48,238 nt of DNA. Source: CBDUXT01 sp965371245. Lineage in GTDB: Bacteria > Planctomycetota > Phycisphaerae > UBA1845. Below, in pieces: positions 10,007-19,667 of the stretch. Positions within the stretch are counted from its first letter, which is position 1. Every line of letters begins with the position of its first letter. A model generated the notes under the pieces. It was not told the DNA's origin, made no database searches, and was given only the letters and a program-made list of their open reading frames with translations. The position numbers and the translations under genes are program-made. The stretch is from NCBI GenBank assembly GCA_965371245.1, contig CBDUXT010000040.1, forward strand, positions 1 through 48,238. The letters are read 5' to 3'.

Positions 10007-10635
10007 GCTCCTTTCCCGAACCGCGCGCACCCAACGCACGGAACGATCTCGACCCCAACCACAAAGGCCGACAGCCGCATGAACAAAACGATATCAAAAG
10101 ATTATTTACGGGCCGCCAACTCCCGGCCCGCTGTCTCTAGCCATCCCAACTATACGACACTTTGCGTCGAAGGCAAGCCAAGAATGCACACCCCGCCTGT
10201 GAGTTTCTTGCGAAACGGCCGGGTAGACCATGCGGGATAAGTACTTAGGAACAATTGGGCTTTCGGAAAGTTTTTTTTCGTGGGCCAGGCTGGTCGAGCA
10301 CGAGGAATAAAGACTGCCGACGAACGGGCGGAATTGTTTTCCAAGACTTGAGCGCCGCGGGCGAATGACGTCACGCGCGAACCGTGGCATCGTACCGTCT
10401 GTTGTCTTGGATCATCAGCGGATTCTCGCGCAGTGCCTGTTACCATTTACTGAAGAGTTTGCGTCACGGCCCATGACAGTCCCATGCAACAAGAACGAAC
10501 TGGCCGTTACATTGCGCGAACGATTCGTTTTTTCTTGGAAAGACGCTTGCCCGATCAATTGCGATCGTGTAGAATACAAACGAATCGTGTGGCTGGTTCA
10601 TACGGCTTCTTTTCTTTCCCCCGGAGGATATTCCC
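10007..10635. other. Divergent intergenic region
   Basis: This 629-base stretch separates the divergent TPR lipoprotein and exported LTxxQ protein. I see no coherent gene. It holds a plausible plus-strand promoter at 10547-10575 and a T8 run near 10270. Small open frames here lack start signals and protein-like composition. Confidence 0.55.
10547..10575 (+). promoter_or_regulatory. Sigma-70-like promoter for the exported protein
   Basis: TTGCCC at 10547-10552 and TAGAAT at 10570-10575 are separated by exactly 17 bases, with four and five matches to the consensus hexamers. The ribosome site GGAGGA follows about 50 bases later, nine bases before the ATG at 10636. Read by eye. Confidence 0.5.
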
Positions 10636-11418
10636 ATGAAAAAGCTCTTCATCTCGTGGCAGGCATTGCTGGTGGTCGTGTCGTTGGCTGCGGCCTGCGG
10701 TCTTTGGTTTAGCGGAGGACTCGGCGCTGCGGCCGTTGCGCAGACGCCGCCGGAGTTCACCCCGCTCGATGAGGTGCAGCTCAGTGCCGTGCGCAACCTC
10801 ATCAAGCGACTCAACCTCGACCGGGACGCCATGATCGCCCTGAACCCCACGGCCGCTCAGGCGGAGTCGGTGCTCAGTACCGTACGCACCTGGCAGGAGA
10901 CCAACGTAGCGCTCCTTGCATCACTCAAGCTCGACGTCGATCGGGGGCGTAGCGCGGTTCGCCGCGTGGAAAAGGCCATCCGCATGGGACCGGCGGATCC
11001 CGGACGAGAGACCGAGATGGCCGTTGCCCGCCGGGACTTCCTCGATGCCAAGAGCGCCTACACCGCGGCGCTGGCACCACTGGAGGCAAGCGTCTCGGCC
11101 ATCCTGACTGCATCGCAGCGAGACACCTGGGCGGCCATCAAAACCGGGTGGGGTCAGCAGATGCCGGTGCGCATGCTGGACCTCAGCGATGCGCAGCGCC
11201 TGTCGGTCAGCAAGGCCAAGCGTACGAGTCGACGCCTGCGCGCGGCCGCTACGGACAAGACGGCCCGAGACACGGCAGTGGGCGGCGAACGAACCGCCAT
11301 GGATGGAATCCTCACGGTGGACCAAAAGAGCGCGGTGGCCGGCTACTACAGCAACTACGCCGCGGCCTCCGCGGTGGTGGCCGAGGCCATGAACGCCGTC
11401 CTGGTGGCCGCGGACTAG
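10636..11418 (+). CDS. Exported helical protein with LTxxQ motifs
   Basis: The 260-residue product starts at an ATG behind GGAGGA. It has a clear signal peptide ending near AVAQ (residue ~36). The mature part is charged and helical. It carries LTASQRDTW (~156) and LTVDQKSAV (~231), which resemble the LTxxQ signature of the periplasmic Spy/CpxP group. Those proteins are stress-related chaperones or sensor partners. Length and overall sequence differ from Spy, so the assignment is to a fold-like class, not an ortholog. It precedes the secretin gene by 157 bases on the same strand and could be co-transcribed with it. Confidence 0.65.
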   Translation: MKKLFISWQALLVVVSLAAACGLWFSGGLGAAAVAQTPPEFTPLDEVQLSAVRNLIKRLNLDRDAMIALNPTAAQAESVLSTVRTWQETNVALLASLKLDVDRGRSAVRRVEKAIRMGPADPGRETEMAVARRDFLDAKSAYTAALAPLEASVSAILTASQRDTWAAIKTGWGQQMPVRMLDLSDAQRLSVSKAKRTSRRLRAAATDKTARDTAVGGERTAMDGILTVDQKSAVAGYYSNYAAASAVVAEAMNAVLVAAD

Positions 11419-11575
11419 GGCGAAGTGTTGTCTGTTGTCGCGGCCGAGTCCGGGTCCTTTTCGTGAGCCTGTGACGGACCAGTGATCAGGAATCAGTGGG
11501 ACCGCTCTCCACGCCGCGAAACAGGCTCGGCGTGATTCCGCGTCGACACCTCGACCATGGGAGCCATCTATCAGC

Positions 11576-13777
11576 GTGAAGGTCGGGACGGTGGCATCAC
11601 GGTTGCCTCGCTGGGCACTTGTAAGCTGCTGCGTGGGTCTCGCGGCGCGATGCGTCATCGCCCAGCCGGCGGGTCAACCTGACACTAATACCGTCGTCAT
11701 CGACTTCCCGGATCAGGTCGAGCTGCGCGTACTCATCGACTACGTCGGCAAGACGCTCGGGCTGCGATTCATCTACGGGGAGGAGCTGACCAACCAGAAG
11801 GTGGAGCTTCGGCCCACGCCGATCGAGTTGCCTCGAGCGCATCTGCTCTCGCTGCTGGCCAGCCTGCTGCGGGTTCGCGAGCTGGCGATGGTGGAGGAAT
11901 CCCCGGGCTTCTATCGCATCGTGCGAGCGGATCGCACCACGCGAACCGTTCCAACTCTCCTTCCCGCGGATAGCCGGCCGCGGCCGGACTCGGTGCGTCT
12001 GGTGACGCAGGTTCTCACCGTAGCATCGGGCGACGTGAAGACCATCGCCCAGCACCTGGCCTCCTTCATGTCCTTTGCCAAGGGAGGGCTGGTCGCGGTT
12101 CCGGAGCGGGGCCTGATCATCGTGACCGAGTACGAGTCGCGGATCGCCCTGCTACGCGAGCTGGTGGCGGTGCTGGCGGTGGGCGCGGCAACGATCGAGA
12201 CGCAAACGATCCCGGTCCGCGGGCTGGAGCCCAAGATGCTGGCCGGGCAGGTCACCGCGATCCTAACCGAGAGCCACCGCCTCCGAAAAACCCCGGGTTC
12301 GCCCCCTTCGGTGCGCGGGGACATCCTGCCGGGCCGGATCGTCGTCATCGGCAGCGATCACCAGATCGAGGAGGCGACCGCGCTCATCGCAGCGCTGAGC
12401 CCCGAGGCGGTGGATCTTTCGACCAGGGCGTTCGCCCCGAAACACCTGGGGCTCGATCGCGCCAGGTCACTGATCACACACGTCGTGCTCGCCCCGGGCA
12501 GTGATCTGACGCCACCTGCGGCGATCTATGAAGACAAGAAGAGCGGCCGCCTGTTTGTCACCGCCGAGACCGCAACACTCGACGCGGTAGCCGCCCTGTT
12601 GCAGCGTGAGGACCGGCCGGTGCCAAAGACTCGTCGCCCGCTGCGTACGTATCGGCCCCGGCATCGCAGGGCGGGGGAGCTGCTGGGCACGCTCGCTCAG
12701 CTGCTCGGTGACGGAACGGAGCTGATCACGACCACACCGACGCAGGCGGACACTTCAGGTAGCGACGGACGGGCGGCACCCACAGCCTCGCGACCGGAGG
12801 ACAGTTCGGCCGGCGCAGGTCGGACACTTCTGAGCGTGCGGGGTCCGGACTACGTGCTCACCGAGGACGAGCACACCAACGCCATCCTGGCGATCGGCTC
12901 ACCCGCGTTCCACGAGCAGTTGGCGTCGTTGATAGCCGACCTGGATCGACGCCGGCCGCAGGTGCTGATCGAGATGACCCTGGTGGCCGTGACCATGAAC
13001 GACTCCCTGGATCTGGGCGTCGAGCTGGAGGCCCTCGACCTGGGCGACGCGACGGACTTTCTGGTCTTCTCCAACTTCGGCCTCTCGTCCATCGACGTGG
13101 CCACCGGGCAGCGAACCCTCAATCCCGGGCTGGGGTTCAACGGCGTCCTGATCAAGCCCGACCGAGTGCCGATCATTCTGCGTGCGCTCGCGTCGAAGGG
13201 GCTGGCCAGAGTCTACAGCACGCCCAAGCTGCTCGTGGCGGACAACGCCCAGGCCACGCTGCGCAACGTGGATGAGGCGCCGTTTACCAGCGTGAACGCC
13301 TCCGACACGGTGGCGACCACCTCGTTTGCCGGCTTCGAGTCGGCCGGGACGACGCTCTCCGTCACGCCGCACATCTCGGAGGGTAACCACGTCACGTTGG
13401 AGTACGAGCTGACCTTCAGCAACTTCACCGGCGGCTCGGGCAGCGCCGGCGTGCCGCCGCCGCGTACGACGAACTCCTTTACCAGCACGGTGGAGATCCC
13501 GGACGGTCAGGTCGTTGTCACCGGCGGACTGGTGGTGGACAACAACAGCGACTCGCTCAGTGAGGTGCCGCTCCTCGGTCGCCTGCCACTTGTCGGTTGG
13601 CTCTTTCAGAGTTCATCCCGGCAGAGTTCGCAGACCAAGATTTTTGCCTTCATCCGCCCGACCATCCTTCGAGAGGACGGGTTCGAGGCGCTCAAAGACA
13701 TCACCCTCAAAGACCTTCAGGACGCCGAGGTCCAGCGGGGCGATACGCCCCCGGGAGAACCGATGTGGATGCGCTAG
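11576..13777 (+). CDS. gspD: Type II secretion outer-membrane secretin
   Basis: The 733-residue product uses a GTG start and has a signal peptide ending near CVIAQ (residue ~30). Residues ~38-120 match an N0 domain (VVIDFPDQVELRVLIDYVGK...). Three N1-N3-like ring domains follow (VRGLEPKMLAGQVTAIL, FAPKHLGLDRARSLI, RPRHRRAGELLGTLAQLLG), with a low-complexity linker at ~385-420. The secretin core spans ~525-700 and shows VYSTPKLLVADNAQATL, the glycine-rich gate region and the closing VPLLGRLPLVGWLF. Secretins form the outer-membrane exit channel. It is the first gene of the operon and its end overlaps the start of gspE. Confidence 0.93.
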   Translation: MKVGTVASRLPRWALVSCCVGLAARCVIAQPAGQPDTNTVVIDFPDQVELRVLIDYVGKTLGLRFIYGEELTNQKVELRPTPIELPRAHLLSLLASLLRVRELAMVEESPGFYRIVRADRTTRTVPTLLPADSRPRPDSVRLVTQVLTVASGDVKTIAQHLASFMSFAKGGLVAVPERGLIIVTEYESRIALLRELVAVLAVGAATIETQTIPVRGLEPKMLAGQVTAILTESHRLRKTPGSPPSVRGDILPGRIVVIGSDHQIEEATALIAALSPEAVDLSTRAFAPKHLGLDRARSLITHVVLAPGSDLTPPAAIYEDKKSGRLFVTAETATLDAVAALLQREDRPVPKTRRPLRTYRPRHRRAGELLGTLAQLLGDGTELITTTPTQADTSGSDGRAAPTASRPEDSSAGAGRTLLSVRGPDYVLTEDEHTNAILAIGSPAFHEQLASLIADLDRRRPQVLIEMTLVAVTMNDSLDLGVELEALDLGDATDFLVFSNFGLSSIDVATGQRTLNPGLGFNGVLIKPDRVPIILRALASKGLARVYSTPKLLVADNAQATLRNVDEAPFTSVNASDTVATTSFAGFESAGTTLSVTPHISEGNHVTLEYELTFSNFTGGSGSAGVPPPRTTNSFTSTVEIPDGQVVVTGGLVVDNNSDSLSEVPLLGRLPLVGWLFQSSSRQSSQTKIFAFIRPTILREDGFEALKDITLKDLQDAEVQRGDTPPGEPMWMR

Positions 13778-15423
13778 GGGCTCCGACTGCGAATCACCCG
13801 AATCCTGCCCGGGAACCGGTCGAGGGCAAGCCCGTGCGCGAGGACGATCAACCCATCGCCGATCACTCGATCGACGCCATCCCGCCGGAGCGGGTCTCCG
13901 CGGAGTTCGTGGCTCGCGTGCCCATCGGCTTCGCTCGGCGCTTCGGCCTGCTGGGTCTTACTTCAACAAATGGGCGGATGCCTGTTGCGGTGGTCTCAAA
14001 GGAGTCCCTACCGGCTCTTGAGAAGGTCATGGTTCTGATGGGCGTGCCCACCGAGCCGGTGATGGTTGACGAGGCGGTGCTCACCAAGGCGATTAGCGCC
14101 GCGTACGGGCGACAGTCCCACGGGGCGGAGAACGTCATCGAGGATCTCGATTGGGCGGACCCCGAGGCCGTGGCGCTCATTCAGGAGCTGTCCGGAACCG
14201 GTGACCTCTTGGACACCGCCGGAGCCTCACCGGTAACCAAGCTGGTCAACACCATCCTGCTCGACGCGGTCAGACGACGGGCCAGCGACGTACACGTTCA
14301 GCCGTTCGAGGATCGACTGCAGGTGCGACTGCGGATCGACGGCGTGCTCTACGACCACGTCCAGCCGCCGCGCCATCTGCTCGACGAGATCGTCAGCCGG
14401 ATCAAGGTCATGGGCCGCATGAACATCGCCGAGAAGCGGCTGGCCCAGGACGGCCGAACCACGGTCATGGTCGGTGATCGGGTGATCGACCTGCGCATCA
14501 GCTCCCTGCCCACCAGTCACGGCGAACGAGTGGTTCTGCGACTCCTGGACAAGTCCGCCCGTCTCTATCGTCTGGCCGAGCTGGGCATGAGTGACCGGGA
14601 TGTGACCGTGTTTCGCGATCTGATCCGGCGCACCCACGGTATTCTCCTGGTGACGGGTCCGACCGGCTCGGGCAAGAGCACCACGCTCTACGCCGCGCTG
14701 CAGGAGCTCGACAGCCGTGAGCAGAACATCCTCACGCTGGAAGACCCCATCGAGTATCAGCTGCCGGGCATCAGCCAGACGCAGGTCTCGGACAAAAAAG
14801 GCATGACCTTCGCTACCGGACTGCGCACCGTGCTGCGCCAGGACCCCGACGTGATCATGGTGGGCGAGATCCGCGATCGCGACACCGCGCGGATGGCCAT
14901 CCAGAGCTCGCTGACCGGCCATTTGGTCTTCAGCACCCTGCACACCAACGACGCCGCCGGGGCCGTGGCCCGTCTTCTGGACCTGGGCACGGAGCCCTAC
15001 CTGGTGGCCGGAAGCCTGCTCGGCGTGCTCGGCCAGCGTTTGGTGCGGCGGGTCTGTCCGCACTGCCGGATCGAGCGCAGCCTAACCCGGCAGGATCGGG
15101 CGACGCTTCACATGGGTGACACCGACGAGGCACAAACGGTGTTCGAAGCCGTGGGTTGCCGGCGATGTCACGACACCGGTTACCACGACCGGGTGGGGAT
15201 TTTTGAACTACTCTCGGTCGGGGATGAGTTACGCGAACTGATCACCGCGAATCCCCGAAGTCGTGAGCTCAGGGAGGCCGCGCAACGTGGGGGCATGACC
15301 ACGCTGCGCGCAGACGCATTGCGGAAGCTCCGAGCGGGCGTGACCACAATCGAGGAGGTGCTCCGGGTCACCTCGCATGAGACGGAGCCATCGGCCGAAG
15401 GCGACCAACCGGCGGACAATTGA
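13765..15423 (+). CDS. gspE: Type II secretion ATPase
   Basis: I place the start at the GTG at 13765, inside the last codons of gspD, with a GGGAG sequence just upstream. This gives 552 residues, near the usual length. The N1E-like domain occupies ~1-140. The ATPase core carries GPTGSGKST (~297-305), an Asp box, and VIMVGEIRD (~362-372). HTNDA and the arginine-rich region follow. A tetracysteine zinc site is present (CPHC at ~431, CRRC at ~465) with the typical DTGYHDRVGIFE. GspE powers pseudopilus assembly from the cytoplasmic face of the inner-membrane platform. The gene is translationally coupled to gspD. Confidence 0.93.
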   Translation: MDALGAPTANHPNPAREPVEGKPVREDDQPIADHSIDAIPPERVSAEFVARVPIGFARRFGLLGLTSTNGRMPVAVVSKESLPALEKVMVLMGVPTEPVMVDEAVLTKAISAAYGRQSHGAENVIEDLDWADPEAVALIQELSGTGDLLDTAGASPVTKLVNTILLDAVRRRASDVHVQPFEDRLQVRLRIDGVLYDHVQPPRHLLDEIVSRIKVMGRMNIAEKRLAQDGRTTVMVGDRVIDLRISSLPTSHGERVVLRLLDKSARLYRLAELGMSDRDVTVFRDLIRRTHGILLVTGPTGSGKSTTLYAALQELDSREQNILTLEDPIEYQLPGISQTQVSDKKGMTFATGLRTVLRQDPDVIMVGEIRDRDTARMAIQSSLTGHLVFSTLHTNDAAGAVARLLDLGTEPYLVAGSLLGVLGQRLVRRVCPHCRIERSLTRQDRATLHMGDTDEAQTVFEAVGCRRCHDTGYHDRVGIFELLSVGDELRELITANPRSRELREAAQRGGMTTLRADALRKLRAGVTTIEEVLRVTSHETEPSAEGDQPADN

Positions 15424-15459
15424 CAGGCAGACGAACAACAGAACTGGGAGCAGATCGAC

Positions 15460-16665
15460 ATGGCCGTCTTTAGCTATACCGCTGCGGACAACTCGGGAAA
15501 CGAGCAGACCGGCACGTTGCTGGCCGACACCCCATTCGACGGGCGCCAACGGCTGCGTGATCGGGGGTTGCAGGTCCTTGCGTTTGGGCAGGCGCGGGTA
15601 CCCAAGTCCGGTCCAGTGCCCACCATGGGATTGCGGCGACGCGAGGAGCAGGTGGCCGAGATCGCCCGGCAGCTCTCCATGTTGCTGCGCAGCAGTGTGC
15701 CGCTGGCCGAGAGCATCGACGTCCTGACCCGCGGACGCCGCAACGGACTGGGTACGGTCCTGACCAGCGTGCGCGATCGGGTCACCGGCGGGGCCTCGCT
15801 CGGCGACGCCATGGCCGAACACCCGCAGTGGTTTGACACGCTCTTCGTCAGCGCGGTAAGAGTCGGCGAGCTGACCGGCAACCTGGACGAGTCGCTATCG
15901 CACCTGGCCGAACACCTCCGCGGCCAACAGACCCTGCGCAACCGGCTGACCAACGCACTCACCTACCCGCTGATCCTGCTGGTCGTGGGCATCGGCGTCG
16001 TGCTCTTCTTGATGAGCTTCGTCGTGCCACAGCTTCTGGAGGTCCTCACCGCCTCGGGCCGGCCGTTGCCGGCCTCCACGGTGCTGCTCAAGGGGGCCAG
16101 TGATCTTCTCGTCCATCACTGGCTAGTGCTTGGGTTTTCCGGGATCGCGCTGGGGATAACGACTTGGCTTGTCGGACGCAGTGAGTCCGGCCAAAGGCTG
16201 TGGCACCGAGCGCAGCTTCGCACACCCCTGCTCGGCTCACTCGTGCAGAAACACATCGTGGCCCAGTTCGCCCAGCGGATGGCGGTGATGCTGCAGACGG
16301 GCATCCCCTTTGTCGAAGCCCTGCGCGCTACGCGGGCACTGACTCGCAACCGGGTGCTGGCCGACGAGCTCGAGGGCATGACGGGTACTATCGAGTCGGG
16401 TGGTGACATCGCCCCGACCATGGAGGGGTCACGGGTCTTCCCGCCGGTGGTCGCGCACCTGATCGGCGTGGGTCAGGAGAGCGGGGAGCTGACCACGATG
16501 CTCGAGGAGTTGCGGAGCCGGTACGAGACTGAGGTGGACCTGGCCATCGGGCGCTTCACCGCCGCCCTGGAGCCGCTGTTGATTGTGCTATTGGCCGGCG
16601 GTGTGGGCTTTGTGGTCTTTGCCAGCTTGATGCCGATCCTGGAGGCGACCCGCGCCATCCAGTAA
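15460..16665 (+). CDS. gspF: Type II secretion inner-membrane platform protein
   Basis: The 401-residue product has the GspF/PilC layout. Two homologous cytoplasmic helical domains (~65-190 and ~268-390) begin with the typical R-x-L-A-x-LL-x-S-x-x-P pattern (ARQLSMLLRSSVPLAESI; AQRMAVMLQTGIPFVEAL). Three membrane segments lie at ~168-190, ~220-240 and ~370-395. GspF anchors the ATPase and the pseudopilus base. The gene starts 36 bases after gspE. Confidence 0.93.
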   Translation: MAVFSYTAADNSGNEQTGTLLADTPFDGRQRLRDRGLQVLAFGQARVPKSGPVPTMGLRRREEQVAEIARQLSMLLRSSVPLAESIDVLTRGRRNGLGTVLTSVRDRVTGGASLGDAMAEHPQWFDTLFVSAVRVGELTGNLDESLSHLAEHLRGQQTLRNRLTNALTYPLILLVVGIGVVLFLMSFVVPQLLEVLTASGRPLPASTVLLKGASDLLVHHWLVLGFSGIALGITTWLVGRSESGQRLWHRAQLRTPLLGSLVQKHIVAQFAQRMAVMLQTGIPFVEALRATRALTRNRVLADELEGMTGTIESGGDIAPTMEGSRVFPPVVAHLIGVGQESGELTTMLEELRSRYETEVDLAIGRFTAALEPLLIVLLAGGVGFVVFASLMPILEATRAIQ

Positions 16666-16705
16666 GGACACGCGCCGACCGGCGCCACCCAACGGAGCTA
16701 ACAAC

Positions 16706-17146
16706 ATGACGGCGCAGAGTGAACCGAACAGATCACAAAGAGATTCGGCGTTCACACTTGTGGAGCTGATGGTCGTGGTCGTGATCCTGGGGATCCTGGC
16801 CACCGTGGTGACCGTCTCGGTCACAGACTACCTGATCAAGGGCAAGCAGAGCGCCGCCAAGACGGAGATCGCACAGATCTCCAACGCCCTGCAGCTCTTT
16901 TATACGGAGTTCGATCGCTACCCCGACAACGATGAGGGTCTGGCGCTGTTGGTCAAGCCCTCGCCCGGCCATCAGAACGGCATTCTCAAGGGCGATCTGC
17001 GCGATCCATGGGGCCACCCCTACGTCTACGTCTATCCCGGGCTTCACGGCGCGTTCGATCTGTGCAGCTACGGCGCCAACGGCCAGGAGGGCGGAACGAA
17101 TGCGGACACGGACCTCTGCAGCTGGGTCTCGGCCGACGCCCCGTAG
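16706..17146 (+). CDS. gspG: Major pseudopilin
   Basis: The 146-residue product has the type IV pilin-like N-terminus FTLVELMVVVVILGILA after a 15-residue leader, followed by the GspG-specific region (YPDNDEGLALLVKP, DPWGHPYVYVYPG, LCSYGANGQEGG). These C-terminal loops bind calcium in known GspG proteins. The residue before the prepilin peptidase site is Ala (DSA/FTLVE) instead of the near-invariant Gly; Glu5 is kept. GspG is the main subunit of the pseudopilus. Its last 47 bases contain the start of gspH. Confidence 0.93.
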   Translation: MTAQSEPNRSQRDSAFTLVELMVVVVILGILATVVTVSVTDYLIKGKQSAAKTEIAQISNALQLFYTEFDRYPDNDEGLALLVKPSPGHQNGILKGDLRDPWGHPYVYVYPGLHGAFDLCSYGANGQEGGTNADTDLCSWVSADAP

Positions 17147-17747
17147 CCGGCTACTCGCACGGGTCAGGTGCAAGCGGGCGATCGGCTTCACGCTGCTGGA
17201 GCTGATGGTCGTGGTGACGCTGATGGCGGTGGCGGTGGGACTCACGGTGTTCAGACTCGACGGCTTAACCGAAACCAGCAGGCTTCGCTCGGGCGCGGCC
17301 CAACTCGATGCCCTGCTTCGCCTGACCACAACCCAGGCACGGACCAGCGGTCAGCCGCGGCGGGTGGAATACCTTAGGGAGCGTGACCGCGTGGTCGTCC
17401 ACGCGCCCCGCCGCGAGGGCGAACGATGGCGCTGGGACGAGGGCGCCGAGTACAGAATCGGAACCGGGATCCAAGTGCATCGCGTGCTTCGTGAAGGTGA
17501 CGGCGACATGGAAGCAGAGAAAGGCGATCACACGGTTCGCATCGGCGCCGACGGCCGCTGCCCGGCGCACGCGGTGATACTCAAGCTTCACGATCGCTAC
17601 GCGGTCATCCTGCTCGGTGGACCGGGAGGGGTCAGGGAGTCTGGCGAGGCCGGTGGGGCTCGCTTGGTCCTGTTAGAGGCCAGGCCACAGGCGACACGCT
17701 ATGAACATCTGCTTATCGAGCTGGAGGCTGTGAGTGATGCGCGCTAG
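17100..17747 (+). CDS. gspH: Minor pseudopilin H
   Basis: The 215-residue product carries G/FTLLELMVVVTLMAVAVGL after a ~29-residue basic leader. The ATG at 17100 lies inside gspG and has GGAGG nine bases upstream, which decides the start. The body is beta-rich and contains LDALLRLTTTQARTSGQPR, the usual GspH position for the first helix-strand transition. GspH belongs to the minor pseudopilins that cap or decorate the pseudopilus. Assignment to H rests on position and length; minor pseudopilins diverge strongly. Confidence 0.82.
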   Translation: MRTRTSAAGSRPTPRSRLLARVRCKRAIGFTLLELMVVVTLMAVAVGLTVFRLDGLTETSRLRSGAAQLDALLRLTTTQARTSGQPRRVEYLRERDRVVVHAPRREGERWRWDEGAEYRIGTGIQVHRVLREGDGDMEAEKGDHTVRIGADGRCPAHAVILKLHDRYAVILLGGPGGVRESGEAGGARLVLLEARPQATRYEHLLIELEAVSDAR

Positions 17748-18114
17748 GGGACTGACGCTCATCGAGGTGGTGGCTTCGCTGGTGCTCCTTGCAGTGACCG
17801 TGACCGCCCTGCTCGCTTCGCATGCCCGTAGCATGGAGCAGTTGACGGAAAACCGTCGCCACCACCTGGCCTCGGAGCTGGCGCGGGAGTTGATCCTGAC
17901 GTGGCAACTCGACCCGGAGGGTTCCCGCGACCTGATGGCCGGAACGTTCGACGATCACAAGGAGCTTCGATGGACGAAACGAAGAGCGCCCAGGCCGGTG
18001 ACCGCTCGGTCCGCGCTCGACGAGATCACGCTGACGATCTACCGACGGGATGACAAGGGCAACGAGGAACCGGTGGCTTCATACACCTGGATCGAGAGGC
18101 GCGATGAAGGCTGA
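17734..18114 (+). CDS. gspI: Minor pseudopilin I
   Basis: This 126-residue protein has a very short leader (MMRARG) followed by LTLIEVVASLVLLAVTVTALLA, the form typical of GspI. Start is the GTG at 17734 or the ATG at 17737; GGAGG in the end of gspH favours the ATG. In known systems GspI nucleates the tip complex with J and K. It overlaps gspH by a few codons and gspJ by 11 bases. Confidence 0.85.
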   Translation: MMRARGLTLIEVVASLVLLAVTVTALLASHARSMEQLTENRRHHLASELARELILTWQLDPEGSRDLMAGTFDDHKELRWTKRRAPRPVTARSALDEITLTIYRRDDKGNEEPVASYTWIERRDEG

Positions 18115-18784
18115 CAACGGAATCAAGCGAAAGTTACCGGCGCTGCGCTCGCAGCGGTCGTTCACCCTGGTGGAGGTTCTCGTGGCCCTGGCCTTGACCA
18201 CGCTGGTGGTGAGCCTGACCGGCCGGATCGCCGTACAGACGCTCACGACTCGCAAAGCGGTGACACGGATCGCCGCCCGGCTCGAGCGCGACGCCGTGGT
18301 GCTGGACAGACTCGCCCAGGATCTGAGTAACCTGCTGCCCGGACTCCCGGACGACAAGAGCCCGCTGCTGTTGCTTGGAGACCGGCTCCCCGTCCTGCAG
18401 CTCAGCGCCCTGACCACAATGCCCGGACATGACGACTCACTACACCTGACCCGCTACCCGGCCACGGTTCGCTACCGGCTCACGGGCAGACGGGGCGAGC
18501 CCGGCGGCCTCACGCTTGTTCGCGAGACGATCGATCGCACGGACCGCGCGGCCATCCCCCGACGCGAGACGATCGCCACGGGCGTGAAGGAACTGAGCAT
18601 GGAGATCCTGACCGACGGAGACTCCTACTCGAAGTATCCACCCGCCAGCGGGCAAGCATCCGCCAGCGGGTACGCACCCGCTCGCGGGCACACGCTTGAT
18701 CCATGGGCCGTGCGTGTGACGCTGCGCTGGATCGACTCGGAGAGGTCCTGGACCCGTACGCTACCGGTGCCCCATGCTCGATAG
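18104..18784 (+). CDS. gspJ: Minor pseudopilin J
   Basis: The ATG at 18104 lies in the end of gspI and gives a 226-residue product. The pilin-like segment is FTLVEVLVALALTTLVVSLTG after a 19-residue leader. The residue before the cleavage site is Ser (RS/FTLVE), not Gly. Residues ~183-201 hold a short degenerate repeat (PASGQASASGYAPARG) from repeated CCCGC-like DNA at ~18640-18690. The C-terminal part predicts a globular beta domain as in GspJ. Gene order between I and K supports the assignment. Confidence 0.85.
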   Translation: MKADNGIKRKLPALRSQRSFTLVEVLVALALTTLVVSLTGRIAVQTLTTRKAVTRIAARLERDAVVLDRLAQDLSNLLPGLPDDKSPLLLLGDRLPVLQLSALTTMPGHDDSLHLTRYPATVRYRLTGRRGEPGGLTLVRETIDRTDRAAIPRRETIATGVKELSMEILTDGDSYSKYPPASGQASASGYAPARGHTLDPWAVRVTLRWIDSERSWTRTLPVPHAR

Positions 18785-19667
18785 GTTTGCGCCAATGCCA
18801 CGAAGAGGCATCGCCCTCTTGGCGACCATGCTGCTCATCGCCCTGCTGATTGCCGTGGGCGCGGAGCTAACCCTGCTCACCGCGACGCAGGCCGTGTCAC
18901 TCACTCGTCACCACCGGACACCGGCCCACGAGCTGGCGTTGGACAGCGCCCTGTTGGTGCTCGCGGAGAAGTTGCGTGCCTCCCCCGAAGCGCCAACCGC
19001 GATGATCGACCAGCTCGACCGGACCGGGCGAGCAGACACGACCTTTCAGGTCGGCGAGGTAACCGTCGTATGCACGGTGCGCGACGACGCAGCTCGGTTC
19101 AATCCCCGACCTCTCCAACGACCGGACCAGCAGCATAAGCTAGAACGCGCACTAACGATGCTCGGCCCCCGCCGCGCCCTGCCGACCGTCAAGGTCTCGC
19201 TACGACCGGTCGTAACGAAGAGCTCGGCATCAAGCGAGGCGGTCTACCACTGGTTCGATCAACTCCTTACCGACGTGGAGCCGGGGGCGCTGTTTCGGTG
19301 GGATGAGCAGATCGATCGCTCCGTCTGGTCGGACGTGATCACCTTCTGGGGCGATGGCCGCATCGACCTGCGGCGCGTGGACGAGGCCGTTCTTGAGGCC
19401 GCACTGAGCGACATCCGTCCGGGCCTGGCCAGGATCCTGCTGGCGGCGCGAGGCGCCGATCGATCGATCGATGTCAGGGCCAAGGCAATGATCGGTGTTC
19501 CGGGAGAGATTCGTAATCGCGTGGCGGAGCGAATCACCTTCGACGCCCGCCGCTACGCCCTTCGCATTGACACCGTCGTGCATGCGGACCGTCGCCGCTG
19601 GTACGTCGTGGCGAACATCATCGACGGCGAGATACAGGTTCATCATCGGAGCCAGCTGACATGGTAG
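18774..19667 (+). CDS. gspK: Minor pseudopilin K
   Basis: The 297-residue product is larger than other pseudopilins and starts with the GspK-type leader and hydrophobic helix (RRG/IALLATMLLIALLIAVGAEL). It lacks Glu at position 5 of the mature protein, which is normal for GspK. An ATG at 18795 (MPRRG) is an alternative start giving a more standard short leader. The soluble part contains NPRPLQ near 112, and a helical domain consistent with GspK, which caps the pseudopilus tip. Confidence 0.85.
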   Translation: MLDRFAPMPRRGIALLATMLLIALLIAVGAELTLLTATQAVSLTRHHRTPAHELALDSALLVLAEKLRASPEAPTAMIDQLDRTGRADTTFQVGEVTVVCTVRDDAARFNPRPLQRPDQQHKLERALTMLGPRRALPTVKVSLRPVVTKSSASSEAVYHWFDQLLTDVEPGALFRWDEQIDRSVWSDVITFWGDGRIDLRRVDEAVLEAALSDIRPGLARILLAARGADRSIDVRAKAMIGVPGEIRNRVAERITFDARRYALRIDTVVHADRRRWYVVANIIDGEIQVHHRSQLTW

